A stretch of 64,000 bases of DNA from Paracoccus halophilus (GTDB taxonomy: Bacteria; Pseudomonadota; Alphaproteobacteria; Rhodobacterales; Rhodobacteraceae), in NCBI RefSeq assembly GCF_000763905.1, contig NZ_JRKN01000010.1, forward strand, positions 52,310-116,309. The letters are read 5' to 3'. Each line of letters opens with the position of its first letter. Position 1 is the stretch's first letter. The notes beneath the pieces were generated by a model. That model saw only the letters and a list, made by a program, of their open reading frames with translations. It was not told where the DNA came from and made no database searches. The position numbers were made by a program, and so were the translations under genes. Positions 52,013 to 62,112 of the stretch are shown in pieces.

Positions 52013-53608
52013 TCACACCATCATTTCCTTGGTCGCCGTCAGCTTCAGCTCCGGCTGATCGCGTTCCACGCGGTCGATATCCCATTGCAGGCGCGTGAGA
52101 TAAACCAGATCGCCGTCATGGTCCTGCGCCATATGCTGCTTGTTCAGGTTCGCGAAGGCTTCGACCTTGTCGCGGGGGCCGGAGAGCCAGCGCGCGCTGG
52201 TGAATTGCGAGGATTCAAAACGCACGGGCAACCCGTATTCCAGCTCGATCCGGCTGGCCAGAACCTCGAATTGCAGCGCGCCCACGACGCCCACGATAAA
52301 GCCCGAGCCGATCATCGGCTTGAAGACCTTGGCCGCGCCTTCCTCGGCGAATTGCATCAGCGCCTTTTCCAGATGCTTGGCCTTCATCGGATCGCCCGCG
52401 CGCACGGTCTGCAGCAGTTCGGGCGCGAAGCTGGGGATGCCGGTGAAGCGCAGCCCCTCGCCCTCGGTCAGCGCGTCGCCGATGCGCAACTGGCCGTGGT
52501 TGGGGATGCCGATGATATCGCCGGCCCAGGCTTCCTCGGCCAGTTCGCGGTCGGCGGCCAGGAACAGCACCGGGTTCGACACCGCCATCGGTTTTTTCGA
52601 GCGCACATGGGTCAGCTTCATGCCGCGTTCGAAATGGCCCGAGGCCAGCCGCACGAAGGCCACGCGGTCGCGATGCTTGGGGTCCATATTCGCCTGCACC
52701 TTGAAGACAAAGCCGGTGACGGGCTTTTCCTCGGGGGCGATCTGGCGTTCGGCGGCGTTCTGGGGCTGCGGCTGGGGGCCGAATTCACCGATCCCGGTCA
52801 TCAGTTCCTTGACGCCGAAACTGTTGATGGCAGAGCCGAACCAGATCGGGGTCAGATGCCCTTCCAGAAAGGACTGGCGGTCGAAGGCGGGCAGCAATTC
52901 GCGCGCCATTTCCAGTTCCTCACGCAGCTTTTCAAGCTGCCCGGCGGGAACGTGATCGGCCAGTTTCGGATCGTCGAGGCCGCTGATCTGGATCGACTCG
53001 GCCACCTTGTTGCGATCGGCGCGATCCATGATTTCCAGCCGGTCATTGAGCAGGTCATAGGCGCCGATGAAGTCGCGGCCCATGCCGATGGGCCAGCTGA
53101 CCGGCGCCACGTCGATGGCCAGGTTTTCCTGAATCTCGTCGATGATCTCGAACGTGTCGCGGGATTCGCGGTCCATCTTGTTGCAGAAGGTCAGGATCGG
53201 CAGATCGCGCAGCCGGCAGACCTCGAACAGCTTGCGGGTCTGGGATTCCACGCCCTTCGCGCCGTCGATGACCATGATCGCCGCGTCCACCGCCGTCAGC
53301 GTGCGATAGGTATCCTCGGAAAAATCGCTGTGGCCGGGCGTGTCTACGAGGTTGAATCGATACTGCCCGAATTCGAAGGACATGGCCGAGGCCGAGACCG
53401 AGATGCCGCGGTCCTGCTCCATCTTCATGAAGTCCGAGCGCGTGCGCCGCGCCTCGCCCTTGGCGCGGACCTGTCCGGCCATCTGGATGGCGCCGCCGAA
53501 AAGCAGGAACTTCTCGGTCAGGGTGGTCTTGCCGGCATCGGGATGCGAAATGATCGCAAAGGTCCGGCGGCGGGCGATTTCGGGCGGAAGCTCGGGACGA
53601 TTACTCAT
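52013..53608 (-). CDS. prfC: Peptide chain release factor 3
   Basis: 531 residues, translational GTPase that recycles RF1/RF2. G motifs: SHPDAGKTTLTEK, DTPGHSDF and CNKMD; RSDFMKMEQDRGISV is the switch region. MSNRPELPP (53608) is taken as start; an ATG 12 codons earlier overlaps the nadK end. 32 bases after nadK. Confidence 0.94.
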   Translation of the reverse strand: MSNRPELPPEIARRRTFAIISHPDAGKTTLTEKFLLFGGAIQMAGQVRAKGEARRTRSDFMKMEQDRGISVSASAMSFEFGQYRFNLVDTPGHSDFSEDTYRTLTAVDAAIMVIDGAKGVESQTRKLFEVCRLRDLPILTFCNKMDRESRDTFEIIDEIQENLAIDVAPVSWPIGMGRDFIGAYDLLNDRLEIMDRADRNKVAESIQISGLDDPKLADHVPAGQLEKLREELEMARELLPAFDRQSFLEGHLTPIWFGSAINSFGVKELMTGIGEFGPQPQPQNAAERQIAPEEKPVTGFVFKVQANMDPKHRDRVAFVRLASGHFERGMKLTHVRSKKPMAVSNPVLFLAADRELAEEAWAGDIIGIPNHGQLRIGDALTEGEGLRFTGIPSFAPELLQTVRAGDPMKAKHLEKALMQFAEEGAAKVFKPMIGSGFIVGVVGALQFEVLASRIELEYGLPVRFESSQFTSARWLSGPRDKVEAFANLNKQHMAQDHDGDLVYLTRLQWDIDRVERDQPELKLTATKEMMV

Positions 53609-53640
53609 GCCCGGCCCTTTAGCGTGCCCCGCAGCCGGCC

Positions 53641-54390
53641 TCAAACGAATTGTTCGCGCGTCACCCGCTCTTCGAGCCCGTGGCCCGGATCGAAAAGCAG
53701 CCTGTGACGGATGGAATTTTCCGACCTGATCTCGACCCAGAGGACGGAATCGACGCCGCGGGAATCGGCATCCGCCATGACCGGGCGCTTGTCGGGGTCC
53801 AGCACGTCGAACCGCACGGTCGCGTCCTTGGGCAGGATCGCGCCGCGCCAGCGCCGGGGCCGGAACGCGGCGATCGCGGTCAGCGCCAGAACGTCCGAGC
53901 CCAGGGGCAGGATCGGGCCATTCGCGGAATAATTATAGGCGGTCGAGCCGGCCGGCGTGCAAAGCAGCGCGCCGTCGCAGACCAGTTCCTCCATCCGCAC
54001 GCGGCCGTTGATCGAAATGCGCAGCCATGCCGCCTGCGGACCCGCGCGCAGCAGGCTGACCTCGTTGATCGCCAGCGCGCAATGCTCGTGCCCGTCGGTG
54101 GTGCCGGCGGTCATCGCCAGCGGATTGAGCACCGCCTCTTCGGCCTCGGCGATGCGCTGCGGCAGGTCCTCCTCGGAATAGGTGTTCATCAGGAACCCCA
54201 CCGTGCCGCGATTCATGCCATAAACCGGCAGGCCGCGATTCTGATGCATGACCGACAGCATCAGCCCGTCGCCGCCCAGGGCCACGATCACCTCTGCCTC
54301 GGCCATGGGCACATGGCCATGGCGCGCGGAGAGCGCTTCGGCAGCCGTGACCGCGCTTTCGGTGCTGGAGGCGATGAAATGCATTTTCAT
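53641..54390 (-). CDS. nadK: NAD kinase
   Basis: 249 residues, the short alphaproteobacterial form. GGDGLMLSVMH (GGDG at 39-42), NRGTVGFLMN, AINEVSLLR and LLCTPAGSTAYNYSANGPI are the family motifs. Makes NADP from NAD. Same strand as prfC and divergent from glyA. Confidence 0.93.
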   Translation of the reverse strand: MKMHFIASSTESAVTAAEALSARHGHVPMAEAEVIVALGGDGLMLSVMHQNRGLPVYGMNRGTVGFLMNTYSEEDLPQRIAEAEEAVLNPLAMTAGTTDGHEHCALAINEVSLLRAGPQAAWLRISINGRVRMEELVCDGALLCTPAGSTAYNYSANGPILPLGSDVLALTAIAAFRPRRWRGAILPKDATVRFDVLDPDKRPVMADADSRGVDSVLWVEIRSENSIRHRLLFDPGHGLEERVTREQFV

Positions 54391-54533
54391 GCCGCCATCA
54401 TGGCGCCGGCGCCGCCGGGCGCAAGCCCCGATGATCGCATGGAATATCTACTGCCCCCGCGTCGCATCCATCCTAGCGGACCGCGCGGAAAGCCGCTAGA
54501 ACCCCGGCAAGCCGCTTTTTGCATGAGGACCAG

Positions 54534-55817
54534 ATGACCGATACCGGATTCTTCACCGAGACGCTGGACAGCCGCGACCCCGACATTTTTGGCGCCATCC
54601 GCAAGGAACTGGGCCGCCAGCGCGACGAGATCGAGCTGATCGCCAGCGAGAACATCGTCTCGAAGGCCGTGCTCGAGGCGCAGGGCTCGGTCCTGACCAA
54701 CAAATATGCCGAAGGCTATCCGGGCAAGCGCTATTACGGCGGCTGCCAATATGTCGATATCGTCGAGAACCTGGCGATCGAGCGAGCCAAGGAACTGTTC
54801 GGCTGCGAATTCGCCAACGTCCAGCCGAATTCCGGCAGCCAGATGAACCAGGCGGTTTTCCTGGCGCTGCTGAAACCGGGCGACACCTTCATGGGGCTGG
54901 ACCTGAATTCCGGCGGCCACCTGACCCATGGCAGCCCGGTGAACATGTCCGGCAAATGGTTCAACGTGGTCAGCTATGGCGTGCGCCAGCAGGACCAGCT
55001 TCTGGACATGGAAGAAATCCGCCGCACCGCGCATGAGCACAAGCCCAAGCTGATCGTCGCCGGCGGCACCGCTTACAGCCGCGTCTGGGACTGGGCCGAA
55101 TTCCGCAAGATCGCGGATGAGGTCGGCGCCTGGCTGATGGTGGACATGGCCCATATCGCCGGTCTGGTGGCGGGCGGCCAGCATCCCTCGCCCCTGCCCC
55201 ATGCCCATGTCGTGACCACCACCACGCACAAGAGCCTGCGCGGCCCGCGCGGCGGCATGGTGCTGACCAATGACGCCGAAATCGCGAAAAAGATCAATTC
55301 GGCCGTGTTCCCCGGCCTGCAGGGCGGCCCCCTGATGCATGTGATCGCCGCCAAGGCTGTGGCCTTCAAGGAGGCGCTGGACCCCAGCTTCAAGGATTAT
55401 GCCAGGCAGGTCGTCGCCAATGCTCGCGCCATGGCCGATGAACTGATGAAGGGCGGAATCGACATCGTCTCGGGCGGCACTGACAACCACCTGTGCCTGG
55501 CCGACCTGCGCCCCAAGGGCGTGACCGGCAAGGCGACCGAGGCCGCACTGGGCCGCGCCCATATCACCTGCAACAAGAACGGCGTGCCGTTCGACCCGGA
55601 AAAGCCCTTTGTCACTTCGGGCATCCGTCTGGGCGCGCCGGCCGGCACCACCCGCGGCTTCAGGGAGGACGAGTTCCGCCAGATCGCCCGCTGGATCACC
55701 GAGGTCGTGGACGGGCTGGCGAAGAACGGCGAGGACGGTAATGCCGAGGTCGAGGCCAAGGTGAAATCCGAGGTCGCGGCGCTTTGCGCGCGCTTCCCGC
55801 TTTACGCCGGGATGTGA
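54534..55817 (+). CDS. glyA: Serine hydroxymethyltransferase
   Basis: 427 residues. PLP enzyme converting serine and tetrahydrofolate to glycine and methylene-[16 protein letters not shown] holds the Schiff-base lysine (Lys233); [18 protein letters not shown] and [13 protein letters not shown] are family motifs. GAGG lies five bases upstream of ATG at 54534; the ATG at 54519 is less likely. The downstream DUF817 GTG overlaps the stop. Confidence 0.97.
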   Translation: MTDTGFFTETLDSRDPDIFGAIRKELGRQRDEIELIASENIVSKAVLEAQGSVLTNKYAEGYPGKRYYGGCQYVDIVENLAIERAKELFGCEFANVQPNSGSQMNQAVFLALLKPGDTFMGLDLNSGGHLTHGSPVNMSGKWFNVVSYGVRQQDQLLDMEEIRRTAHEHKPKLIVAGGTAYSRVWDWAEFRKIADEVGAWLMVDMAHIAGLVAGGQHPSPLPHAHVVTTTTHKSLRGPRGGMVLTNDAEIAKKINSAVFPGLQGGPLMHVIAAKAVAFKEALDPSFKDYARQVVANARAMADELMKGGIDIVSGGTDNHLCLADLRPKGVTGKATEAALGRAHITCNKNGVPFDPEKPFVTSGIRLGAPAGTTRGFREDEFRQIARWITEVVDGLAKNGEDGNAEVEAKVKSEVAALCARFPLYAGM

Positions 55818-56752
55818 TCACCCCCGATCCCCGACCGCGCGGGGCGACCCGCGCGCTTGAACGCAGGCTTGGCGACTGGGCACGTGCCCGGTTGCCCGGC
55901 TTTGCCGTCGATTTCGCGATGTTCGTGCTGAAACAGGGCTGGGCCTGCCTGTTCGGCGCACTGATGCTGGCGGCGATCCTGCTCAGCCATTGGCTGTGGC
56001 AGCCGGGCTGGGCGCTGGCGCGCTATGACGCGCTGTTTCTGTTCGCGATCATCGTGCAGGTGCTGTTCCTGACGCTGCGGCTGGAAAGCTGGGCCGAGGT
56101 CCGGGTCATTGCCCTGTTTCACCTCACCGGCACCGCGATGGAGATCTTCAAGGTCGGTGCCGGATCATGGGCCTATCCCGAGCCGGGCTTCTTCAAGCTG
56201 ATGGGTGTGCCGCTGTTTTCCGGCTTCATGTATGCCAGCGTCGGGTCGTTCATGGCGCGGGTGATCCGCATTTTCGACATGCGCTTTACCCCCTATCCGC
56301 CCTTCTGGCTGACGGTCGGACTGGCGGTCGCGATCTACGTCAATTTCTTCGCCCATCATTTCCTGCCCGATATCCGCTGGGGGCTGTTTCTCGCCACGGT
56401 GCTGATCTATGGCCGCACGCGGATCTGGTTCCGGCTGAGCCGGTGGTATTTCATGCCGCTGCCGCTGGCCGCCTTTCTGAGCAGCCTGTTCCTGTGGATC
56501 GCCGAGAATGTCGGGACGATGACCGGCACCTGGCTTTATGCCGGACAGGCCAGGCTGGACCCCGTGTCATTCGCCAAGATCGGCTCATGGTATCTGCTGC
56601 TTTACGTCAGTTTCGTGACCGTGACACTGGCCAGCCGCCGGATCATCGGCTCAGATCAGGCCCCGTTGCAGCATGATCCAGACCGCGGCCGCGCCGATGA
56701 CCAGCAGTCCGAAGAGCACGCTCGCCACGATATTGATCGCGCTGCCCTGTAG
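55814..56752 (+). CDS. DUF817 integral membrane protein
   Basis: 312 residues from a GTG overlapping the glyA stop (GTGA). About seven to eight membrane segments; [37 protein letters not shown] and [10 protein letters not shown] are DUF817 hallmarks. The last 35 residues (after about SRRIIGSD) are hydrophilic, lie over the end of the convergent gene and may not belong to the ancestral protein. Function unknown. Confidence 0.82.
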   Translation: MITPDPRPRGATRALERRLGDWARARLPGFAVDFAMFVLKQGWACLFGALMLAAILLSHWLWQPGWALARYDALFLFAIIVQVLFLTLRLESWAEVRVIALFHLTGTAMEIFKVGAGSWAYPEPGFFKLMGVPLFSGFMYASVGSFMARVIRIFDMRFTPYPPFWLTVGLAVAIYVNFFAHHFLPDIRWGLFLATVLIYGRTRIWFRLSRWYFMPLPLAAFLSSLFLWIAENVGTMTGTWLYAGQARLDPVSFAKIGSWYLLLYVSFVTVTLASRRIIGSDQAPLQHDPDRGRADDQQSEEHARHDIDRAAL

Positions 56753-57034
56753 CCGCATCCCCTGGCCCAGGGGCCGCAGATAGCCGGTCAGGGCCTTGTG
56801 GGCACGCTCGAACCGGGCGAAATCCACCTGCCGCGCCAGTCTTGGCTGATCGGCCATGCGATCGGCCTGGACCATGATCCGCGCTTCGCGCCGCAGCCGC
56901 CGCGGCAACGCGCCGCCGCGCCTGCGCATCATGCTGTCCAGATCGGCCTGCTGCCCGCGCCGCATGCCGCCGAAACGCGCCGCCATCAGGCTTGCCACCT
57001 CATCCGCCATCGGCCGGATATTCTCGATCATCAT
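56651..57034 (-). CDS. Small membrane-anchored protein of unknown function
   Basis: 127 residues: a basic, Arg-rich helical N-terminal part (about 1-95) and one C-terminal membrane helix ([25 protein letters not shown]). No family recognised. Its last 102 bases overlap the end of the convergent DUF817 gene. Confidence 0.72.
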   Translation of the reverse strand: MMIENIRPMADEVASLMAARFGGMRRGQQADLDSMMRRRGGALPRRLRREARIMVQADRMADQPRLARQVDFARFERAHKALTGYLRPLGQGMRLQGSAINIVASVLFGLLVIGAAAVWIMLQRGLI

Positions 57035-57101
57035 GTCCCGCCCTTTTTTTCCAGATTAGCGCCTCTGGCGCCGCTTCGCCAGTGGCGCTAACCTGCGGCG
57101 C

Positions 57102-57872
57102 ATGATGTTGAACACGATCGTCACCGGACCCGATTCCGAACAGCCGCCGGTGATTCTGGCGCATGGCCTGTTCGGCTCGGGCAAGAATCTGGGCGGGCTG
57201 GCGCGACGGCTGGCCGAGACCCGCCGCGTCCTCTCGGTCGAGATGCGCAATCATGGCGACAGCTTCCACGACCCGGACCACAGCTACCGGGCGCTGGCGG
57301 ATGATCTGGCGGAACTGATCGAGGCGAATGGCGGCCAGGCCGATATCCTGGGCCATTCCATGGGCGGCAAGGCCGCGATGATGCTGGCTCTGACCCGGCC
57401 CCGGCTGGTGCGCCGCCTGCTGGTCATGGACATTGCCCCCTATGCCTATGGTCATGACCAGACGGCGCTGATCGACGCGATGGAGGCCGTGGACCTGACC
57501 GGCCTGCGCCTGCGATCCGAGGCCGACGCCCAGCTTGCGCGCCATATCGGCGAGCCGGGCGTGCGCGCCTTTCTGCTGCAATCGCTGGATCTGAAATCGG
57601 ATCCAGCGCGCTGGAAATTCAACCTGACCGCCCTGCGCGAGCAGATGTCCGAACTGGTCGGCTGGCCCGATGATGCGCCGCTGGCCACATTCGACGGGCC
57701 GATGCTGGTGCTGGCCGGGGCCGAATCCGATTATTGCCGCGAGCCGCAGCTTGAGGCGATCCGCCGTCATTTCCCGCAGGCCAAGGTCCGCTTCCTTGCC
57801 GGTGCCGGCCACTGGCTGCATGCCGACCGCCCCGCCGAAGTGGCCGAGGCCGCCGCGGCCTTTCTGGGCTGA
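57102..57872 (+). CDS. Alpha/beta hydrolase (YbfF-like esterase)
   Basis: 256 residues. HGLFGSGKNLGGLARRL oxyanion region, nucleophile elbow LGHSMGGKAA (Ser about 88), catalytic Asp region and GAGHWLHADRPAEV with the catalytic His. Closest to YbfF-type esterases of short acyl groups. Substrate unknown. Divergent from the small membrane protein. Confidence 0.88.
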   Translation: MMLNTIVTGPDSEQPPVILAHGLFGSGKNLGGLARRLAETRRVLSVEMRNHGDSFHDPDHSYRALADDLAELIEANGGQADILGHSMGGKAAMMLALTRPRLVRRLLVMDIAPYAYGHDQTALIDAMEAVDLTGLRLRSEADAQLARHIGEPGVRAFLLQSLDLKSDPARWKFNLTALREQMSELVGWPDDAPLATFDGPMLVLAGAESDYCREPQLEAIRRHFPQAKVRFLAGAGHWLHADRPAEVAEAAAAFLG

Positions 57873-57906
57873 CGCGCCCGGCCCGCCGCGGGTTTGCCCG
57901 CCGCGT

Positions 57907-58221
57907 TCACATCGGCGGGCCGCATTGCAGGGCGATCCGCGCCTCGCCCGTGTCGCCGGGGATGCGGCTGCGCGCGCTGTTCGGGATTGCCGCGCAGCCG
58001 GTGGTGCGTTCCGCCGCCTGCATCATCAGTTCGGGGACCCGCCCACGCTCGCGCCGGCCGAGATAGCCCAGCCGGATCACCTCGGCCGAGGCGCCCTTGT
58101 GAAACACGGCGAAATCAATCCCCTCCAGGGTGATGTCATGGCGGGTCGCGTTGAAATACTGCGGCGCCGGCGAGGCGCAGGCAGAGAGCAGAAGAACGGG
58201 CAAAAGGACGATCCGACGCAT
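57907..58221 (-). CDS. Small predicted lipoprotein
   Basis: 104 residues. Signal peptide with lipobox LLSAC-AS, then a domain with two later cysteines (TTGCAAIPN, ALQCGPPM) and no recognised family. Alone in its orientation, about 34 bases after the convergent esterase. Confidence 0.72.
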   Translation of the reverse strand: MRRIVLLPVLLLSACASPAPQYFNATRHDITLEGIDFAVFHKGASAEVIRLGYLGRRERGRVPELMMQAAERTTGCAAIPNSARSRIPGDTGEARIALQCGPPM

Positions 58222-58331
58222 GGCTTCTGGCTAGCACGAACCCGTTAACCAAATGCTAACGCGCAGGGGAACCGGGCCGTCGGCGCGGCGTTTTACCGAA
58301 ATATGACAACATGCCTCTTCAGGAGTCCGGA

Positions 58332-58475
58332 ATGCGTCTATTCATCAGGCTTTCCCCGATCGTTGCACTGCTGGCGCTGGCCGCCTGCGAAACCGTTCAG
58401 GGGGCCGGGCGCGACCTGCAATCGGCCGGCGAATTCGTCGAGCAGGAAAGCTACGACACCCAGCAGGGGATGTAG
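58332..58475 (+). CDS. Entericidin-like small lipoprotein (second copy type)
   Basis: 47 residues: MRLFIRLSPIVALLALAAC with lipobox LAAC-E, then ETVQGAGRDLQSAGEFV, the entericidin pattern. AGGAG six bases upstream of the ATG. Unlike the copy near 47.7 kb it is monocistronic, with a GC-rich hairpin region after it (about 58488-58520). Confidence 0.82.
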   Translation: MRLFIRLSPIVALLALAACETVQGAGRDLQSAGEFVEQESYDTQQGM

Positions 58476-58568
58476 CGCCGATAGCGGCCCCGGCCGGTCC
58501 CGCGCGCGTGACGGGCCGGCCGCCTCCGCAGGCGGGCGCCGCCGCGCTTGCAAAGCGCCGCGCCGGGA

Positions 58569-60821
58569 TCAGCCATGCGACTGCCGCGCCAGCCATTCCG
58601 TCACGCTGCGCCGCAGATTCGTCTCGCCGCGCGCCACGGCCTCGTCGATCACCTGGCGCAGGCCGCCCAGATCGACACGCCGGATCAGATGCTTGACCGG
58701 CCCGATCGAGGCGGGGCGCATCGACAGCCGGCGAAAACCGAGCGCGGCGAATGTCACCGCCTCGATCGGCCGGCCGGCATCCTCGCCGCAAAAGGACACC
58801 GGCACCCGCGCCTGGTTGCAGCGCCGCACGATCTGGTCCAGCAGCAGGATGAATGAGGTATTGAGCGTGTCGTAACGGCGGCGCACGCGCTCATTCTCGC
58901 GGTCGGCGGCGAAAAAGAACTGCTTGAGATCGTTGCCACCGACCGAGATGAAATCGCACATCTCGAAGAATTTCTGCGGCGCGAATGCCAGCGAGGGCGT
59001 TTCCAGCATCGCGCCGACGCGGATATCCGAGGGCATGGCATGGCCCAGCCGCTGCTCGCGCGCGAGTTGCTCCATCAGCAGGCGATGGGCGTCCTCGAAC
59101 TCGTCCATCTCGGTGATGAAGGGGAACATGACGAGCAGCGGCCGGCCCACGGCGGCGCGGATCAGGGCCTGCAACTGCATGCGCAGCACGCCGCGCTTGT
59201 CCAGCCCGACGCGGATCGCACGCCAGCCCATGGCCGGGTTCGGCTCGTCCTGCGGCTTCATATAGGGCAGCACCTTGTCCGAGCCGATATCCAGCGTGCG
59301 GAAGGTCACCGGCTTGCCATGGGCGCTGTCCAGGACATGCGCGTAAAGCGCCGCCAGCTCGCCGCGGCGGGGCACCCGAGTCCGGGTCAGGAATTGCAGC
59401 TCGGTGCGGAACAGGCCCACCCCTTCGGCGCCCGAGCCGTCAAGGCTGGGCAGATCGGCCATCAGCCCGGCATTCATGTAAAGCTGGATGGTGGTGCCGG
59501 CCTTGTCGGTCGCCGGCAGATCGCGCAGCCCGGCATAGCGTTTCTGCGCCTCGGCCTGCATGGCGATCTTGTCGCGAAACGCCTTGACGACGGTTTCCTC
59601 GGGGCGCAGGTGCACGATGCCGGAATCGCCGTCGACCAGGATCGGGTCGCCGTTCAGCGCCTCGACGACGATGCGGTCGGCATGGATGATCAGCGGAATC
59701 GCCAGCGCCCGGGCGACGATGGCGGCATGGCTGCCGACCGAGCCCTCTTCCAGAACGACGCCTTTCAGCTTGCGGCCGTAATCCAGCAATTCGGCGGGGC
59801 CGATATTGCGCGCCACCAGGATCGGGTCCTCGGGCATCTCGGCCCCGGTATCGCCGCCCTGGCCGGTCAGGATGCGCAGCAGGCGGTTCGACAGATCGTC
59901 GAGATCGTGCAGCCGGTCGCGCAGATAGGGGTCGGCGGCGCTTTCCAGCCTGGCGCGGGCCTGGCTTTGTTCCTTTTCCACCGCCGCCTCGGCCGACAGG
60001 CCCAGATCGATGGTTTCCTCCATCCGCCGCAACCAGCTGCGGGAACGGGCGAACATGCGATAGGTCTCCATCACCTCGGCCGAGGCGCCCGAGCCCATGT
60101 CGCTGGCCGCCAGCATGGAATCGACCTTGGCGCGCAGCTGCGCCACGGCCTCGTTCAGGCGCTTTTTCTCGGCCTTGGGATCCTCGCCCACGGGGTTCGA
60201 CACGATCACCCGCGCCTCATGCAGCCAGACATGCCCCTCGGCCGCGCCCTCCTGCCCCGTCGCGCCCCGGAACATCAGCGGGAAGCGATGCGCCAGCGGC
60301 ATGCCGTCCGATTGCGTGCCCAGAAAGGCGCCCAGTTCCGCCATTTCAGCCAGCACCATGGCGACCACTTCCAGGCCGTAGATCTCGTCATCGCTGAACT
60401 GGCGGCTCTTGCTGGATTGCACGACCAGCACGCCCAGCCGCTCGCCCACACGCTGGATCGGCACGCCCAGAAAGCTGGGATAGGTCTCTTCGCCGGTTTC
60501 GGGCATGAAGCGGAAGCCGGGCTCGGCGGGGGCGTTCGCGGTGTTCACGTAGCGCCCGGTGCGGGCGACGCGGCCGACCAGCCCCTCGCCCATGCGCAGG
60601 CGCGTCCGGTGGACCGAGTCGGGCTTCAGCCCTTCGGTGGCGCAAAGCTCCAGCGTGCCGGGGTCGCGGAACAGGTAGATCGAGCAGACCTCGGTGCCCA
60701 TCGAATCGGCGATGTGATGGGTGATTTCGTCAAGCCGGTGCTGCCCGCTTGCCGGAGCGGCCAATGTCTCGCGAAGCCGCCGCAGCAGCTTGCGTGAATC
60801 ACTGTCCTTGCGCTCTGGCAT
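58569..60821 (-). CDS. ptsP: Phosphoenolpyruvate-protein phosphotransferase, nitrogen PTS (EI-Ntr)
   Basis: 750 residues. An N-terminal GAF domain (about 25-160) precedes a PTS enzyme I: GSHAAIVARAL holds the phosphorylated histidine (about 365), GLFRTELQFL and GGNDLKQFFFAADREN are in the PEP-binding barrel, and CGEDAGRP carries the catalytic cysteine. It passes phosphate to NPr and EIIA-Ntr, linking glutamine level to metabolism. AGGAGG precedes the ATG at 60821. 34 bases after lysC, a common pairing in alphaproteobacteria. Confidence 0.95.
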   Translation of the reverse strand: MPERKDSDSRKLLRRLRETLAAPASGQHRLDEITHHIADSMGTEVCSIYLFRDPGTLELCATEGLKPDSVHRTRLRMGEGLVGRVARTGRYVNTANAPAEPGFRFMPETGEETYPSFLGVPIQRVGERLGVLVVQSSKSRQFSDDEIYGLEVVAMVLAEMAELGAFLGTQSDGMPLAHRFPLMFRGATGQEGAAEGHVWLHEARVIVSNPVGEDPKAEKKRLNEAVAQLRAKVDSMLAASDMGSGASAEVMETYRMFARSRSWLRRMEETIDLGLSAEAAVEKEQSQARARLESAADPYLRDRLHDLDDLSNRLLRILTGQGGDTGAEMPEDPILVARNIGPAELLDYGRKLKGVVLEEGSVGSHAAIVARALAIPLIIHADRIVVEALNGDPILVDGDSGIVHLRPEETVVKAFRDKIAMQAEAQKRYAGLRDLPATDKAGTTIQLYMNAGLMADLPSLDGSGAEGVGLFRTELQFLTRTRVPRRGELAALYAHVLDSAHGKPVTFRTLDIGSDKVLPYMKPQDEPNPAMGWRAIRVGLDKRGVLRMQLQALIRAAVGRPLLVMFPFITEMDEFEDAHRLLMEQLAREQRLGHAMPSDIRVGAMLETPSLAFAPQKFFEMCDFISVGGNDLKQFFFAADRENERVRRRYDTLNTSFILLLDQIVRRCNQARVPVSFCGEDAGRPIEAVTFAALGFRRLSMRPASIGPVKHLIRRVDLGGLRQVIDEAVARGETNLRRSVTEWLARQSHG

Positions 60822-60855
60822 GATCCTCCTGCTGCCAGGCCGGGCCCGTTCCGGC

Positions 60856-62112
60856 TCAGGCTTTTTCCAGCTCGAAGGCATCATGCAGCGCCTGCACGGC
60901 CAGTTCCATATATTTGCGGTCGATCAGCACCGAAATCTTGATCTCGCTGGTCGAGATCACCTTGATGTTGATATTTTCATCAGCCAGTGCCTTGAACATG
61001 CGCGCCGCGACACCGGCATGGCTGCGCATGCCGATGCCCACGACCGAAACCTTGGCCACCTCGGTATCGACCACCAGTTCCTCATAGTCGATGGTGCCGG
61101 CGGCGCGGGCCTCTTCCATCGCCTTCCTGGCGCGGGCGACCTGGTTGACCGGGCAGGAAAAGGTCATGTCGGTGACCGATCCGGGATATTCCTCGTAATC
61201 CTTTTCCGAGATGTTCTGGACGATCATGTCCACATTCACCCCGGCATCGGCGAGCGGCGCGAAGATGGCGGCAGAGATGCCCGGCTTGTCCTCGACCGTG
61301 ACCAGGGTGATCTTGGCCTCTTCGCGGGAATAGGCGACGCCGTTGACGACTTTCGATTCCATGATTTCATCCTCATCGCAGACCAGGGTGCCGGAATTCT
61401 CGTCCGTATCCTCGAACGAGGACAGCACCCGCAGGCGGACCTTGTAGCGCATGGCCAGCTCGACCGAGCGGGTCTGAAGCACCTTGGCGCCCAGACTGGC
61501 CAGTTCCAGCATTTCCTCGAACGCGATCCGGCTCAGCTTGCGCGCTTTCGAGGTGATGCGCGGATCGGTCGTATAGACCCCGTCCACATCGGTATAGATG
61601 TCGCAGCGCTCGGCCCCGAACGCGGCGGCGAATGCCACGGCCGTGGTGTCCGAGCCGCCCCGGCCCAGCGTGGTGATGCGCCCGTCCGGGCCGATGCCCT
61701 GGAACCCCGCGACCACCGCGACCTTGAAGCCTTCGGCGAATTTCTGGTCGATATTGGCGCGCGGGATGCTTTCGAACCGCGCCGCCGAATGCTGGTCGGT
61801 GGTGTTGATCGGCACCTGCCAGCCCTGCCAGCTGCGCGCCGGCACGCCCATCTCCTGCAGGGTCAGCGCCATCAGCCCGGCGGTCACGTTCTCGCCCGAG
61901 GCGACGACGGCGTCATATTCGCGCGCGTCGAACATGGGCGAGGTCGCCTCGACCCAGCCGACCAGTTCATTGGTCCGGCCCGCCATGGCGCTGACGATGA
62001 CGATGACGTCATAGCCGCGCTCGACCTCGCGCTGAACCTTCAGCGCGGCATTCTTGATACGGTCCAGATCGGCCACCGAAGTGCCGCCGAATTTCATCAC
62101 CAGAAGCGGCAT
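60856..62112 (-). CDS. lysC: Aspartate kinase
   Basis: 418 residues. KFGGTSVADLDRIKNAA catalytic start; FQGIGPDGRITTLGRGGSDTTAVA, then two ACT domains (from about 265) that bind lysine and threonine for feedback control. First step from aspartate to lysine, threonine and methionine. Same strand as ptsP. Confidence 0.96.
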   Translation of the reverse strand: MPLLVMKFGGTSVADLDRIKNAALKVQREVERGYDVIVIVSAMAGRTNELVGWVEATSPMFDAREYDAVVASGENVTAGLMALTLQEMGVPARSWQGWQVPINTTDQHSAARFESIPRANIDQKFAEGFKVAVVAGFQGIGPDGRITTLGRGGSDTTAVAFAAAFGAERCDIYTDVDGVYTTDPRITSKARKLSRIAFEEMLELASLGAKVLQTRSVELAMRYKVRLRVLSSFEDTDENSGTLVCDEDEIMESKVVNGVAYSREEAKITLVTVEDKPGISAAIFAPLADAGVNVDMIVQNISEKDYEEYPGSVTDMTFSCPVNQVARARKAMEEARAAGTIDYEELVVDTEVAKVSVVGIGMRSHAGVAARMFKALADENINIKVISTSEIKISVLIDRKYMELAVQALHDAFELEKA

